Assembly: GCA_963706885.1 (NCBI GenBank)
Contig: CAVPNX010000008.1
Span: 1-64,000 of the forward strand
Reading direction: 5' to 3'
DNA from: Prado023 sp963706885
Lineage (GTDB): Bacteria > Actinomycetota > Actinomycetes > S36-B12 > CAIYMF01
DNA length: 64,000 bases
A program made the translations under genes and the position numbers. Of the stretch, positions 18,205-27,072 are shown in pieces. The notes below the pieces were generated by a model. The model made no database searches and was not told the DNA's origin. It saw nothing but the letters and a program-made list of their open reading frames with translations. Each line of letters begins with the position of its first letter. Positions within the stretch are counted from its first letter, which is position 1.

Positions 18205-19341
18205 TCATGGCACGAGGGCAGGGACCGGGCCGCGCAGGGCGAGCACCAGATGGCCATGGCGCGCCAGCGCGCCGTCGGGGACGGTGACGACCTCGGCGCC
18301 GCGGGCCAGGGCGGCCTCGATGAGCTCGTCGACAGCATCGTCGAGGACGCCGAGCTCCTCAGGGTCGTCGACCAGGTCGAGCCGTGTTCCCGCGACGCGG
18401 GCTGCGGCCTGATGGCTGCGCTCGACCACGAGCAGGTCGGGGTCGGCGTGGTCGATCACCTGCCAGGCTGCCTCCAGCCCGGCGACCGCCCGGCCGTGGG
18501 CCAGGCGCACCCGCGCGGTGTCCAGCGCCGCGTCCGCCCGGTCGCGCACGTGCTCGTCGAGTGCGGCCCTCGCAGCCCGCTCCAGGTCGGCCAGCGAGGC
18601 GTTCATGCTTCCCGTGCGCACCACCGCGGCGATGCGCCGGCCGGGGGCCAGGCCAAGGTACTCGGCGGCCGTCCGGTCGTTGGCGATGAGCACCACCGGG
18701 AGGCCGAACTCCTCGATGCGCGCGGCCAGCCTGTCGTCCACCTCCCGCAGGAAGGACCGCAGGCGCTCCCGTTGCGCCCGGGGCGCCCCACCGCCCGTCC
18801 CCGAGCTCCCGTGGCTGTCCGCAGGGCGGATCATGGGGAAGTCGTGACCGAGGATCGGGCGGGTGTAGCGCTGCCCGTAGTGGAGCAGGCGCGCCGCCCG
18901 GCCGTCGACGACCAGGGTCAGGAACGCCGGGTCCTCCGCAGCCGACCGAACGAGGTCCCGGGTGGCGAAGGTCGGGTCCAGGACGACCCGGTCGCGCGGA
19001 GAGACCCGCAGGTGCAGCAGGTGAGCCCCTCCGGGACTGACCAGGATGGCCAGCCCGTGGTCCGTCGGCCCGTCCTGCGCCTGGGCGATCGTGGTCGCCA
19101 GGGCTGCCCGCGTCTGGGCAACTGCCCTCAGGTCCGGCTCCTCGTCCAGACGGCGCAGGGCGTCGAGGGTCAGTCCCTGCAGCGTTGCCCGATCACCGGG
19201 CAGCATGCACTCGGCGGGTGTCGTGGTCATCAGCAGGGAGAGGCACAGCGGATGGCGCTGCGCGGCCAAGCGGGCCACATCGGCCGCTGTGGGCAGTCGC
19301 AGCTGGGGTGGGGCGACGGTCTCGAGGGTGGACGTGGGCAT
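18205..19341 (-). CDS. baeRF3-like (bacterial archaeo-eukaryotic release factor family) protein
   Basis: About 378 residues. The pattern fits the actinobacterial baeRF families: a divergent N-terminal domain (CLSLLMTTTPAE), a middle part (FLTLVVDGRAARLLHYG), and a C-terminal release-factor domain 3-like region (PDLLVVERSHQAAAR, GAEVVTVPDGALARHGHLVLALRG). baeRF proteins are predicted from comparative genomics to act on stalled or modified ribosomes or in conflict systems; no activity is established for this one. The ATG has GGAGG six bases upstream. It is first in a two-gene unit with the TerB-like gene. Confidence 0.65.
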   Translation of the reverse strand: MPTSTLETVAPPQLRLPTAADVARLAAQRHPLCLSLLMTTTPAECMLPGDRATLQGLTLDALRRLDEEPDLRAVAQTRAALATTIAQAQDGPTDHGLAILVSPGGAHLLHLRVSPRDRVVLDPTFATRDLVRSAAEDPAFLTLVVDGRAARLLHYGQRYTRPILGHDFPMIRPADSHGSSGTGGGAPRAQRERLRSFLREVDDRLAARIEEFGLPVVLIANDRTAAEYLGLAPGRRIAAVVRTGSMNASLADLERAARAALDEHVRDRADAALDTARVRLAHGRAVAGLEAAWQVIDHADPDLLVVERSHQAAARVAGTRLDLVDDPEELGVLDDAVDELIEAALARGAEVVTVPDGALARHGHLVLALRGPVPALVP

Positions 19342-19582
19342 GGTTCCTCCGGCGTTGGGTACCAGAGGTCTCCCCCGGACGCCGCAGCGGCCCCCGGGGC
19401 CGGTCCGACGTGGATCGGACGTGATGACGACCGCCGGGAGGGTGGGGTACTCCCCTCTGGTGAAGACCATAACATGTATTCAGCAACATGCAAGAGGGCT
19501 CACGACTTGCACTTCATGGCAGAACCCGGCACGATAGGTGCAATCCAATTCGTGAATCAAGCACCGGAAGAGAGTTGAGCAA
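19342..19582. promoter_or_regulatory. Divergent promoter region between baeRF3 and TerC
   Basis: This stretch is noticeably less GC-rich than its surroundings. On the minus strand TTGCAT (19488-19493) and TATGGT (19466-19471) are separated by 16 bp, a plausible promoter for baeRF3. On the plus strand TTGCAC (19507-19512) and CACGAT (19530-19535) at 17 bp could serve TerC. Both are weak matches read by eye. No manganese (yybP-ykoY) riboswitch signature was recognised. Confidence 0.35.
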
Positions 19583-20579
19583 GTGATGGACGTCCCGTTG
19601 ACGATCTGGCTGGCGGTCCTGGGGGTGATCGTGGTCATGCTGGCCATCGATCTCTTCGCCCACCGGGACGCCCACGTCATCTCGGCGAAGGAGGCCGCGA
19701 TCTGGTCGGCGATCTGGGTCGCGATGGGCATCGGCTTCGGGATGATCATCTGGGCCACCGCGGGTGCCGAGTTCGCCGGGCAGTACTACGCCGGCTACCT
19801 CATCGAGAAGTCCCTGGCCGTGGACAACGTCTTCGTCTGGGCGATCATCTTCAGCTACTTCGCGGTCCCGCGGCAGTACCAGCACCGGGTGCTGTTCTAC
19901 GGCGTCGTCGGCGCGCTCGTGATGCGCGGGGCGATGATCTGGGCCGGCTCGGCCGCGATCAAGGAGTACATCTGGATCCTGTACTTCTTCGGCGCCTTCC
20001 TGGTGTTCACCGGGCGTCATGATGATGCGCCACCGGAACTCGCACTTCGACCCGTCGAACTCCCGGGTCGTCCGCCTGTTCCGGCGCACCGTGCCGATGA
20101 CCGACGAGTACGACGGCCAGAGGTTCCTCACCCGGCGCAACGGCGCCCTGGTGGCCACCCCGCTGCTGCTGGTGCTGATCCTCGTGGAGACCACGGACCT
20201 CGTGTTCGCCGTCGACTCGATCCCGGCCATCTTCGCGGTCACCCAGGAGACCTTCCTGGTGTTCACCGCCAACGCCTTCGCGATCCTGGGCCTGCGGGCG
20301 ATGTACTTCCTGCTGGCCGACCTGATGCACCGGTTCGTGTACCTGAAGCTGGGCCTGGGCCTGGTGCTGGTCTGGGTGGGCATCAAGCTCGTCCTGCAGG
20401 TCGACCTCTACAAGATGCCGACCTGGTTGAGCCTGGGCGTCGTGGCCTCGATCATCACGATCGCGATCGTCGCCAGCCTGCGGGCCACCCGCGACCAGCC
20501 GGCGGTGGCCCATGAGGGAGGCCGGGTCGGAGGCCGGGTCGCAGGCCGGGTCGCAGGCGGACCCGGGCGACCGACCTGA
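19583..20579 (+). pseudogene. TerC family integral membrane protein, one frameshift
   Basis: Corrected for one extra G in the GGG at 20012-20014, this gives about 330 residues. Roughly nine hydrophobic helices carry the acidic residues conserved in TerC: VVMLAIDLFAH, EKSLAVDNVFVWAI, VETTDLVFAVDSIPAIFAV. The cytoplasmic loop holds FDPSNSRVVRLFRR. TerC/Alx proteins export or sense divalent metals such as Mn2+, and in tellurite systems act as membrane anchors. The C-terminus contains a small tandem repeat (GRVGGRVAGRVAGG). Start is GTG at 19583 or ATG at 19586. The break is probably a sequencing error. Confidence 0.85.
20519..20554. repeat. Tandem repeat, 3 x 12 bp, inside TerC 3' end
   Basis: Three units of AGGCCGGGTCGS encode a GRV-A/G-rich tail at the TerC C-terminus. 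In-frame expansion or contraction would change tail length without disrupting the protein. Confidence 0.7.
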
Positions 20580-20681
20580 GGCGGACGCCACTGCCGGCGC
20601 CGGGGCTGAGGCAGCCGGCCACTCCACCCCGGACTCCCCAGCGGGGACCTCCGCGGAGGAGACGCCACAAGGAGGTCCTGC

Positions 20682-20966
20682 ATGGCTGACCACGCCCCCC
20701 GCATGTGGACACTGCTGACCAACCACGGCCACGTCCTGGTGTTCGTCCACCGCAACCCCGACGCCCGGGTCCGTGACATCGCGGCCACGGTGGGGATCAC
20801 GGAGCGGGCGACCCTCAACATCCTGCGCGACCTCGAGGACGAGGGCTACCTGACGCGGGTCCCGCAGGGCCGGCGGACGCACTACGTGGTCAACGAGCGT
20901 CGGCCGTTCCGGCATCCCGCCGAGGCCGACCACCAGGTCGGGGACCTCCTGGCGCTCTTCGCCTGA
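20682..20966 (+). CDS. Winged-helix transcriptional regulator (MarR-like)
   Basis: 94 residues, essentially one winged-helix domain: RVRDIAATVGITERATLNILRDLEDEGYLTRVPQGRRTHYVV is helix-turn-helix plus wing. No ligand domain is present. An AAGGAGG seven bases ahead of the ATG is a strong ribosome-binding site. Its stop overlaps the sbtA start as TGATG, so it is translated with the bicarbonate transporter genes and is a good candidate regulator of them. Confidence 0.82.
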   Translation: MADHAPRMWTLLTNHGHVLVFVHRNPDARVRDIAATVGITERATLNILRDLEDEGYLTRVPQGRRTHYVVNERRPFRHPAEADHQVGDLLALFA

Positions 20967-21931
20967 TGGACACGTGGCAGCTGGCTGTCGACAACCTCAC
21001 GTCCCCGCCGGTCCTGGCCTTCCTGCTCGGGCTGCTGGCCACCTCGATCGGCGGCGACCTGAGACTCCCCGAGCCGATCTACCAGTTCCTGAGCTTCTAC
21101 CTGCTGCTCGGGATCGGCATCAAGGGCGGCGTGGCGCTGTCCGAGGCCCCGGCCGGGGACGTCATCGGGCCCATCCTGGTGACCTTGGCGCTGGGCATCG
21201 TGATCCCGCTGCTGGCCTACGTCGTCCTGCGCTGGACGACCCGGCTCGGCCCGGTCGACCGCGGCGCGATGGCGGCCCACTACGGGTCGACGTCGCTGGT
21301 CACGTTCACCGCGGCCACGGTCTTCCTGACCAGCTCCGGGATCAGCTACGAGGGGTTCATGACCACGCTGCTTGCGGTCCTGGAGGTGCCGGCCATCATC
21401 GTCGGGCTGATGCTGGCCGGGCGGCACGTCTCCCGCTCGGCATCCTGGGGCGAATCGCTGCGCGAGATCCTCACGGGGCGCAGCATCCTGCTGCTCGTCG
21501 GAGGGCTGCTGGTCGGGCTGGTCACCGGGACCGCCGGCTACGCGCGGGTCGAGCCGCTCTTCGGTGGCCTCTTCGTCGGGGTGCTGACCCTGTTCCTGCT
21601 GGAGATGGGCGTCATCGCCGCCCGACGCCTGCGGGACCTGCCCAAGGCCGGTCCCGGGCTGGTGGTGTTCGCCCTGGCCTTCCCGGTCGTGTCGGGCACC
21701 CTGGGCATCGTGGCCGGACTCGCGGTGGGGCTCTCGGCCGGGGGCGCTGCCATCCTGGGGGTCCTCACGGCCAGCGCGTCCTACATCGCCGCCCCCGCCG
21801 CCGTCCGACTCGCCCTCCCGGAAGCCAACCCGGGCTTCTACCTGACCGCCAGCCTGGGGATCACGTTCCCCTTCAACCTGATCATCGGGATCCCGCTGTA
21901 CCTGGGGATCGCCCAAGCCCTGGGAAGCTGA
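20966..21931 (+). CDS. sbtA: Sodium-dependent bicarbonate transporter SbtA
   Basis: 321 residues with about ten membrane helices in two inverted halves, as in SbtA. Diagnostic pieces are LPEPIYQFLSFYLLLGIGIKGG, AHYGSTSLVTFTAATVFL with the polar residues that line the HCO3-/Na+ site, and GVLTASASYIAAPAAVRLALPEANPGFYLTASLGITFPFNL near the end. It should import bicarbonate in the plasma membrane. It is followed after 10 bases by sbtB, the pairing known from cyanobacteria and also found in many heterotrophs. Confidence 0.92.
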   Translation: MDTWQLAVDNLTSPPVLAFLLGLLATSIGGDLRLPEPIYQFLSFYLLLGIGIKGGVALSEAPAGDVIGPILVTLALGIVIPLLAYVVLRWTTRLGPVDRGAMAAHYGSTSLVTFTAATVFLTSSGISYEGFMTTLLAVLEVPAIIVGLMLAGRHVSRSASWGESLREILTGRSILLLVGGLLVGLVTGTAGYARVEPLFGGLFVGVLTLFLLEMGVIAARRLRDLPKAGPGLVVFALAFPVVSGTLGIVAGLAVGLSAGGAAILGVLTASASYIAAPAAVRLALPEANPGFYLTASLGITFPFNLIIGIPLYLGIAQALGS

Positions 21932-21941
21932 GAGGAGCGCC

Positions 21942-22244
21942 ATGCAGACCGAGCAACTGGTCCTGGTGACCGTCGTCGCCGAGGCCGTCGTCGAGCACCG
22001 GCTCGTGCGGGACCTGACGGCTGCCGGCTCGCACGGGTGGACGATCTGCGACGCCCGCGGCCAGGGTTCCCGCGGCGTGCGCGCCGACGAGTTCGAGGGG
22101 TCGAACATCCGGCTGGAGACCCTGGTCTCCGCGGAGGTGGCCGACCGGTTCCTCCAGCTGCTCGCCCGGGACTACTTCCCGCGGTACGCGGTCGTGGCGT
22201 GGACGACGGCCGCGCAGGTGGTCCGCCCCGAGAAGTACGTCTGA
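21942..22244 (+). CDS. sbtB: PII-like regulator SbtB
   Basis: 100 residues of the PII fold. The T-loop region WTICDARGQGSRGVRADEFEGSNIRLETLVS is the SbtB signature that contacts adenine nucleotides and SbtA; the C-terminus ends RPEKYV. The CGPxGC redox loop of some cyanobacterial SbtB proteins is absent. It should gate SbtA in response to adenyl nucleotide or cAMP state. A GAGGAG ribosome-binding site precedes the ATG. Confidence 0.88.
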   Translation: MQTEQLVLVTVVAEAVVEHRLVRDLTAAGSHGWTICDARGQGSRGVRADEFEGSNIRLETLVSAEVADRFLQLLARDYFPRYAVVAWTTAAQVVRPEKYV

Positions 22245-22313
22245 TCGGTTCGGGCGCGGCGCCGAGCCGCCTCGGGGGAGCGCAGCGTCGGAGCGGCCAC
22301 TACTGTCGCCGAC

Positions 22314-23732
22314 GTGACCGAGCGCCTCCGCACCGTCGACACCACCACCAACGACGCCCTGGGCGCCAGCGACGTCACCGAGCTGCTCGCCCGGCTCACC
22401 CGGCGCGAGGTGTCGGCCGGCGAGCTCCGCGCGGCGTCGATGGCCCGTGCGCGGGCGGCGAACCCGCACCTGAATGCCGTCGCCCACTGGTTCGACGATC
22501 CGGTGCGCACCGAGGTGGTCGTCCCCGACGACGCCCCCCTGGCCGGGATCCCGACGTTCATCAAGGACAACGAGGAGGTGGCCGGGTTCCCGACCACCCA
22601 GGGGTCGAGGGCGGTCCCGGACATCCCGGCGCCGGCCTGCTCCCCGATCGTGACCGCGCTCCTGCACCTCGGGCTCGAACCGTTGGGGGCCACCACGATG
22701 CCCGAGTTCGGGCTGACCGCGAACACCGAGTCCAGCCGTTACGGCGCCACCCGCAACCCATGGGACACCGACCGATCGGCCGGCGGATCCAGCGGTGGAT
22801 CGGCGGCCATGGTGGCAGCCGGGGTGGTGCCGATCGCCCACGCCAACGACGGCGGCGGTTCGATCCGGATCCCCGCGTCCTGCTGCGGGCTGGTCGGGCT
22901 GAAGCCATCGCGGGGCCGGCTCCCGATGAACCCCCTGAAGGAGCGGATCCCGGTCCGGATCGCCGCCCAGGGGGTGCTCACCCGGTCGGTCCGCGACACC
23001 GCACTGCTCCTCTCGCTGGCCGACCCGGACCGGCCGGACGCGGGCCTGCCGCCCATCGGCCACGTCACGCGCCCGGGGGCCGAGCGCCTGCGGATCGGGA
23101 TGTGCGTGACCACGCTGCGGGATCTCCCGCTCAGCCCGGACACGGTCGCCGCGGTCCGGTCCGCCGGGGCGCTGCTCGAGGACCTCGGGCACCACGTCGA
23201 GGAGGTCGGGCCCCCCGTGGGTGAGGAGTTCGCAGCCGACTTCCTGCGCTACTGGGCGCTGCTGGCCTTCGTGCTGCACCACAGCGGGTCGGCGGCCTAT
23301 GGCGCGGGCTTCGACGGCGCACTGGTGGAGGAGTTCACGAAGGGGCTCAGCGGGCGGCTCAGCCGGCAGCTCGACCGGGTCCCCGGATCGATCCGACGGC
23401 TGCGCCAGCTGGCGCGCACCCCGGATGCCGGGTTCGACGAGTACGACCTGTTCCTGTCACCGGTCACCGGGTACCCGGCTCCCCCCATCGGCTACCTGGG
23501 CCCGGACGTGGAGTTCCGCGCGCACCTCGTGCGCCTGATCCAGTTCGCGTCGATGACCCCGGTGCAGAACGTGTCCGGCGCACCGGCGATGTCCCTCCCC
23601 CTGGGCCGCTCGGCGCAGGGCCTGCCGCTCGGGGTGCACCTGGCCGCACCGTTCGGTCACGAGCGACGGCTGCTCGAGGTCGCCCTCGAGCTGGAGCAGG
23701 CCGCTCCCTGGCCGACGCGGACAACAGCCTGA
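22314..23732 (+). CDS. Amidase (amidase signature family)
   Basis: 472 residues with the Ser-cisSer-Lys triad of the amidase signature family: Lys84 in FIKDNEE, cis-Ser at about 159 in AGGSSGGSAA, and the nucleophile at about 183 in DGGGSIRIPAS. It hydrolyses amide bonds; the substrate is unknown, and it is not a GatA because no gatB/gatC neighbours exist. The GTG at 22314 is a plausible start with a modest leader. It stands alone after sbtB. Confidence 0.9.
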   Translation: MTERLRTVDTTTNDALGASDVTELLARLTRREVSAGELRAASMARARAANPHLNAVAHWFDDPVRTEVVVPDDAPLAGIPTFIKDNEEVAGFPTTQGSRAVPDIPAPACSPIVTALLHLGLEPLGATTMPEFGLTANTESSRYGATRNPWDTDRSAGGSSGGSAAMVAAGVVPIAHANDGGGSIRIPASCCGLVGLKPSRGRLPMNPLKERIPVRIAAQGVLTRSVRDTALLLSLADPDRPDAGLPPIGHVTRPGAERLRIGMCVTTLRDLPLSPDTVAAVRSAGALLEDLGHHVEEVGPPVGEEFAADFLRYWALLAFVLHHSGSAAYGAGFDGALVEEFTKGLSGRLSRQLDRVPGSIRRLRQLARTPDAGFDEYDLFLSPVTGYPAPPIGYLGPDVEFRAHLVRLIQFASMTPVQNVSGAPAMSLPLGRSAQGLPLGVHLAAPFGHERRLLEVALELEQAAPWPTRTTA

Positions 23733-23770
23733 CGCTCGCCGGGCGGCCCTCGGCCGTCGGCCAACGCTGT

Positions 23771-23816
23771 CGTTGTGCGTCGGATCCGACCCTCAGATCG
23801 TCGGAATCGACAGCAC
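23771..23816 (+). repeat. GTTGTGC...GACAGCAC hairpin repeat, copy 1
   Basis: One of two directly oriented copies that flank tspO. It begins CGTTGTGC and ends AATCGACAGCAC, with CTCAGATC conserved at the centre. The stem is less perfect here than in copy 2. It lies in the 110-bp gap between the convergent amidase and tspO genes, where a terminator would be expected. Confidence 0.6.
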
Positions 23817-23842
23817 GTCGCCGTCGATGGCGCGGCCCGCCG

Positions 23843-24316
23843 TCAGGAGTTGAGCCGCGCGTACCCGAAGGCCAGCGACGTGGCCAGGCTCACCCAGATC
23901 AGGTAGGGCAGCAGCGCGATCGCACCACCGCGCGTCACCGTCCAGGTCAGGACCACCAGGACCAGCGTCAGGACCGCGGCCCCGCCCAGCGCGATCGCCG
24001 ACGCCGTGAGGTGGTGGGGGACGTAGAACAGGTAGGCCCAGGACAGGGCGCAGACCACGCTGGCCGCCCCCACCGCCAGCCAGGCGCCCACGGCTCCGGG
24101 GCTGCCGCGCTGGGCGACGATCACACCGACCACGGCCAGGGCGATGAAGTTGTACGGCCAGATCAGCCCGAACACGATGTCCGGCGGCTGCCATGCCGGG
24201 CGGGTCAGCCCCGCGTACCACCCGGGGTTGGTCGAGACCCACACCCCTGACCCAGCCGCGTAGATGATCACGAGGGCCACGGCAGCCACGGATGCGAGCA
24301 CTCGCCAGGCGGTCAT
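23843..24316 (-). CDS. tspO: TspO/MBR family tryptophan-rich sensory protein
   Basis: 157 residues, five membrane helices. The family motif NPGWYAGLTRPAWQPPDIVFGLIWPYNF, followed by SWAYLFYVPHH and the C-terminal LLPYLIWVSLATSLAFGYARLN, is clear. TspO proteins bind porphyrins and lipids in the membrane and are linked to oxidative and stress responses. The gene is flanked on both sides by copies of a hairpin repeat in direct orientation. Confidence 0.93.
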   Translation of the reverse strand: MTAWRVLASVAAVALVIIYAAGSGVWVSTNPGWYAGLTRPAWQPPDIVFGLIWPYNFIALAVVGVIVAQRGSPGAVGAWLAVGAASVVCALSWAYLFYVPHHLTASAIALGGAAVLTLVLVVLTWTVTRGGAIALLPYLIWVSLATSLAFGYARLNS

Positions 24317-24341
24317 GGCCCAAGGATGCCGCCCATCCCGT

Positions 24342-24389
24342 CGTTGTGCTGTCGATTCCGACGTTCAGATCATCGGCAATCGACAGCAC
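24342..24389 (+). repeat. GTTGTGC...GACAGCAC hairpin repeat, copy 2
   Basis: A 13-bp perfect stem, TGTGCTGTCGATT with AATCGACAGCACA, extended by CCGA/TCGG. It lies between the nucleosidase stop (24395) and the tspO start (24316) on the minus strand, so it could end nucleosidase transcription. No T-run follows. Confidence 0.75.
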
Positions 24390-24394
24390 ACCCG

Positions 24395-24976
24395 TCAGAG
24401 GATCCCGTCGAGCCAGGCCGCGAGGCGTGCGGACGCGGACTGCAGCGACTCACTCCACGACGTGGCGGCCCCGTGGCCGGCATCGTCGCTGATCGTCTTG
24501 GCCAGGCGCACGGGGATGCCCAGCCGGGTCGCCGAGGCCGCCACGGCGTAGCCCTCCATGTCGACCAGGTGGGCGTGCACGGCCAGGGCGTCGCGGTCCT
24601 CCGGAGCGGAGATGAACCGGTCGCCGGTGGCCAGGACCACGCCGGTGTCGGCCAGCTCGATCCGGGGGGACGGGTCCGAGCCGACGAGCGTCGCGATCGC
24701 ACGGCCGTTCACGTCGTGCTGCAGCACGGCTCCGATCTCATGGACGATCCCCGCGGCAAGCTCGCCCGGACGCAGAGCCCCGGCCGTCCCGAGGTTGAGG
24801 ATCACACCCGGCTGATGGGTCATCGCCGCCCACGTCGTCGCGGTGGCCGCACGGACCTTGCCCACGCCGGTCACCAGCGTCGGCACACGATGGGCGAAGG
24901 CCTGCGCCTCCTCGAGGACGGCGACAACGACCAGCGGCCCGCCAGCGCGTGGCGAAGGACCGACCATCTCGAACAC
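24395..24976 (-). CDS. Nucleosidase (MTA/SAH-type purine nucleoside phosphorylase fold)
   Basis: 193 residues of the PNP/UDP superfamily. Seen are VVVAVLEEAQAF (strand 1 with catalytic-region Glu), LVTGVGKVRAA, VILNLGTAGALRP, and HLVDMEGYAVAASATRLGIPVRLAKTISDDA with the nucleoside-binding Met-Glu and active-site Asp. This matches short actinobacterial 5'-methylthioadenosine/S-adenosylhomocysteine nucleosidase-like proteins that cleave N-glycosidic bonds. Exact substrate is uncertain. Confidence 0.8.
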   Translation of the reverse strand: MFEMVGPSPRAGGPLVVVAVLEEAQAFAHRVPTLVTGVGKVRAATATTWAAMTHQPGVILNLGTAGALRPGELAAGIVHEIGAVLQHDVNGRAIATLVGSDPSPRIELADTGVVLATGDRFISAPEDRDALAVHAHLVDMEGYAVAASATRLGIPVRLAKTISDDAGHGAATSWSESLQSASARLAAWLDGIL

Positions 24977-25007
24977 CCCCGGAGGCTACCGGGCGCGGCC
25001 CCCGCCG

Positions 25008-25087
25008 GATCGCGTCGGGTCCCAGCCGATCGCGTGCGTCGAGATCCGACACGATCGGCCCGTGGACCCAGCGAACCCGACGTGATC
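25008..25087 (+). repeat. 80-bp palindromic repeat, copy C
   Basis: Third copy, same orientation. Forward arm ATCGCGTCGGGT (25009-25020), reverse arms ATCCGACACGATC and ACCCGACGTGATC. It is more diverged than copies A and B but has the same length and arm spacing. It lies 80 bp before the penicillin-binding lipoprotein gene. Confidence 0.8.
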
Positions 25088-25166
25088 CTCACGCGGACGT
25101 GTGGGGTGCTGTGCCGCGGGGCGCGTGGGGGTGAGGGAGGATGTGGCCGTGGTGGGAGCATCCGTG

Positions 25167-27051
25167 ATGTCAGGACGGGAACGCGTGGCAGGGGGCCGCC
25201 GGCTGCCCGCAGCCCTGCTGGCCAGCGCGCTGCTCCTGCTGGCGGCGTGCGGCTCGGATGCCGACGAGCAGGCCACGCAGGCGTTGGCCTCCGACCTCGC
25301 GACGGCCCTGACCTCCGGCGAGCTCGGGACCGTGCCGGTGTCCGGCGGCGGCCAGGAGGAGCTCGACACGATCGTGGCCGGCATGGACGGAATCCCCGCG
25401 ACCGTGACCGTGGACAACGTCGAGCGTGAGGGCGACACCGCGGCAGCCACTCTCGACTGGCAGTGGGCGACGCCCGGCGGACCGTGGGCCTACACGACAA
25501 CCGCGCAGCTGCAGAAGGTCGACGACCAGTGGGCGGTCCAGTGGACGCCAGCCCTCGTCGAGCCCTCCCTCACGGGTGAGGAGGCGCTGGATGCCAGGAC
25601 CCTGCGGCCCATGCGGGGCGACATCCTCGGCGTCGGGGAGGAGCCCCTGGTCACCCTTCGCCCGGTGATGCGCCTGGGCATCGACAAGACCAAGGTCCCC
25701 GCGGATGAGGCGGCGGACTCGGCGCGCGCGCTCGCCGAGCTGCTCGACATCGACGCGAAGGCCTACGTGAAGGCGGTCACCCAGGCCGGCCCCAAGGCCT
25801 TCGTCGAGGCCCTCGTCCTGCGCGATGACGACACCGAGGAGCTCTCGCAGGAGGCGGTGGAGGCGATCCCCGGTGCCGTGGGCCTCGCCGCCGAGCGCCC
25901 GCTGGCCCCCACCCGCGACTTCGCCAACGAGATCATCGGCCGGGTCGGCCCGGCGACCGCCGAGATCATCGAGAAGTCCGGGGGCAGGGTCCGGGCCGGG
26001 GACCAGGCGGGCCTGTCGGGCCTTCAGGCGCGCTACGACGAGACCCTCGCCGGGACGCCCGGGGTCGCGGTCTCGGCGGTGGCCGGCGACCAGGAGCGAT
26101 CACTGCTCAGGCGCGAAGCGACCGACGGCCAGGCGCTGCGGACGACACTCGACGAAGGGCTGCAGAAGGCCGCGGAGAAGGCGCTCGACGACGTCGGTCC
26201 GGCCAGTGCGGTGGTGGCCCTGCGGCCGTCGACCGGGGAGATCCTGGCGGCCGCCAGCGGTGCGGGATCCGAGGGCTACAACACCGCGACGTTCGGGCAG
26301 TACGCTCCCGGGTCCACGATGAAGGTGGTCACCGCACTGGCCCTGATGCGGGCCGGCGTGAAGCCCTCCGACGCGCTGCCCTGCACGCGGGAGATCGTGG
26401 TCGACGGCAAGGCCTTCACCAACTACGACGACTACCCGGCGCAGGGCCTGGGTGACATCCCGCTGCGATCCGCGGTCGCGAACTCCTGCAACACCGCCCT
26501 GATCTCCCAGCGGGAGGCCCTGGCCGATGAGGACCTCGCTGAGGCAGCCGCGGCGCTCGGGCTCGGCGTCGACCACGACCTCGGCTTCCCCGCCTTCTTC
26601 GGCCAGGTGCCCGCACCCGAGTCGCAGACCGGCAAGGCCGCGTCGCTGATCGGCCAGGGCACGGTCCTCGCGTCGCCGATGGCCATGGCCGCGGTCGCCG
26701 CGTCCGTCGCCGAGGGATCGACGGTCGTGCCCCGGCTCCTTCCCGAGCGCCCCGACCCCGAGGTGGACCCGGCCGCACCGCTCACGCCGGAGGAGGCCGA
26801 CGCCCTGCGCGACATGATGCGGGCGGTCGTCACCGAGGGCACCGCCGGATTCCTCGACGACGTGCCCGGCGCGCCGGTCGGCGCCAAGACCGGGACGGCG
26901 GAGTTCGGCACCGGCACCCCGCCGGACACCCACGCCTGGATGATCGCCACGCAGGGCGACCTGGCGGTCGCCGTCTTCGTCGAGGAGGGGAAGTCGGGCT
27001 CACAGACAGCCGGGCCCGATCCTGGAGCGCTTCCTGCGCGAAGCACAGTAG
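25167..27051 (+). CDS. Penicillin-binding transpeptidase lipoprotein with MecA-like N-terminal domain (frameshift near 3' end)
   Basis: About 627 residues. A lipobox LLAAC near residue 28 marks a lipoprotein signal. An NTF2-like MecA_N domain follows, then a PBP dimerisation region, then the transpeptidase domain with STMK (Ser about 383), SCN (about 440) and KTG (about 574). It should cross-link peptidoglycan outside the membrane. MecA-like N-domains also occur in PBPs with reduced beta-lactam affinity, but resistance cannot be inferred. The frame breaks at CCC 27015-27017 (one extra C); removing it restores a normal end, ILERFLREAQ, with TAG at 27049-27051. Without correction translation would continue into the downstream repeat. 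Confidence 0.88.
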
Positions 27052-27072
27052 GCCCACGGCCGGCGCTCCACC

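Noticed and set aside
19342..19582. Manganese riboswitch ahead of TerC
   Set aside because: The conserved loop sequences and paired helices of the yybP-ykoY class could not be found in the 240-bp leader.
22314..23732. GatA subunit of the amidotransferase
   Set aside because: The amidase triad fits, but gatB and gatC are not adjacent and the protein lacks the GatA-specific context; a general amidase is safer.
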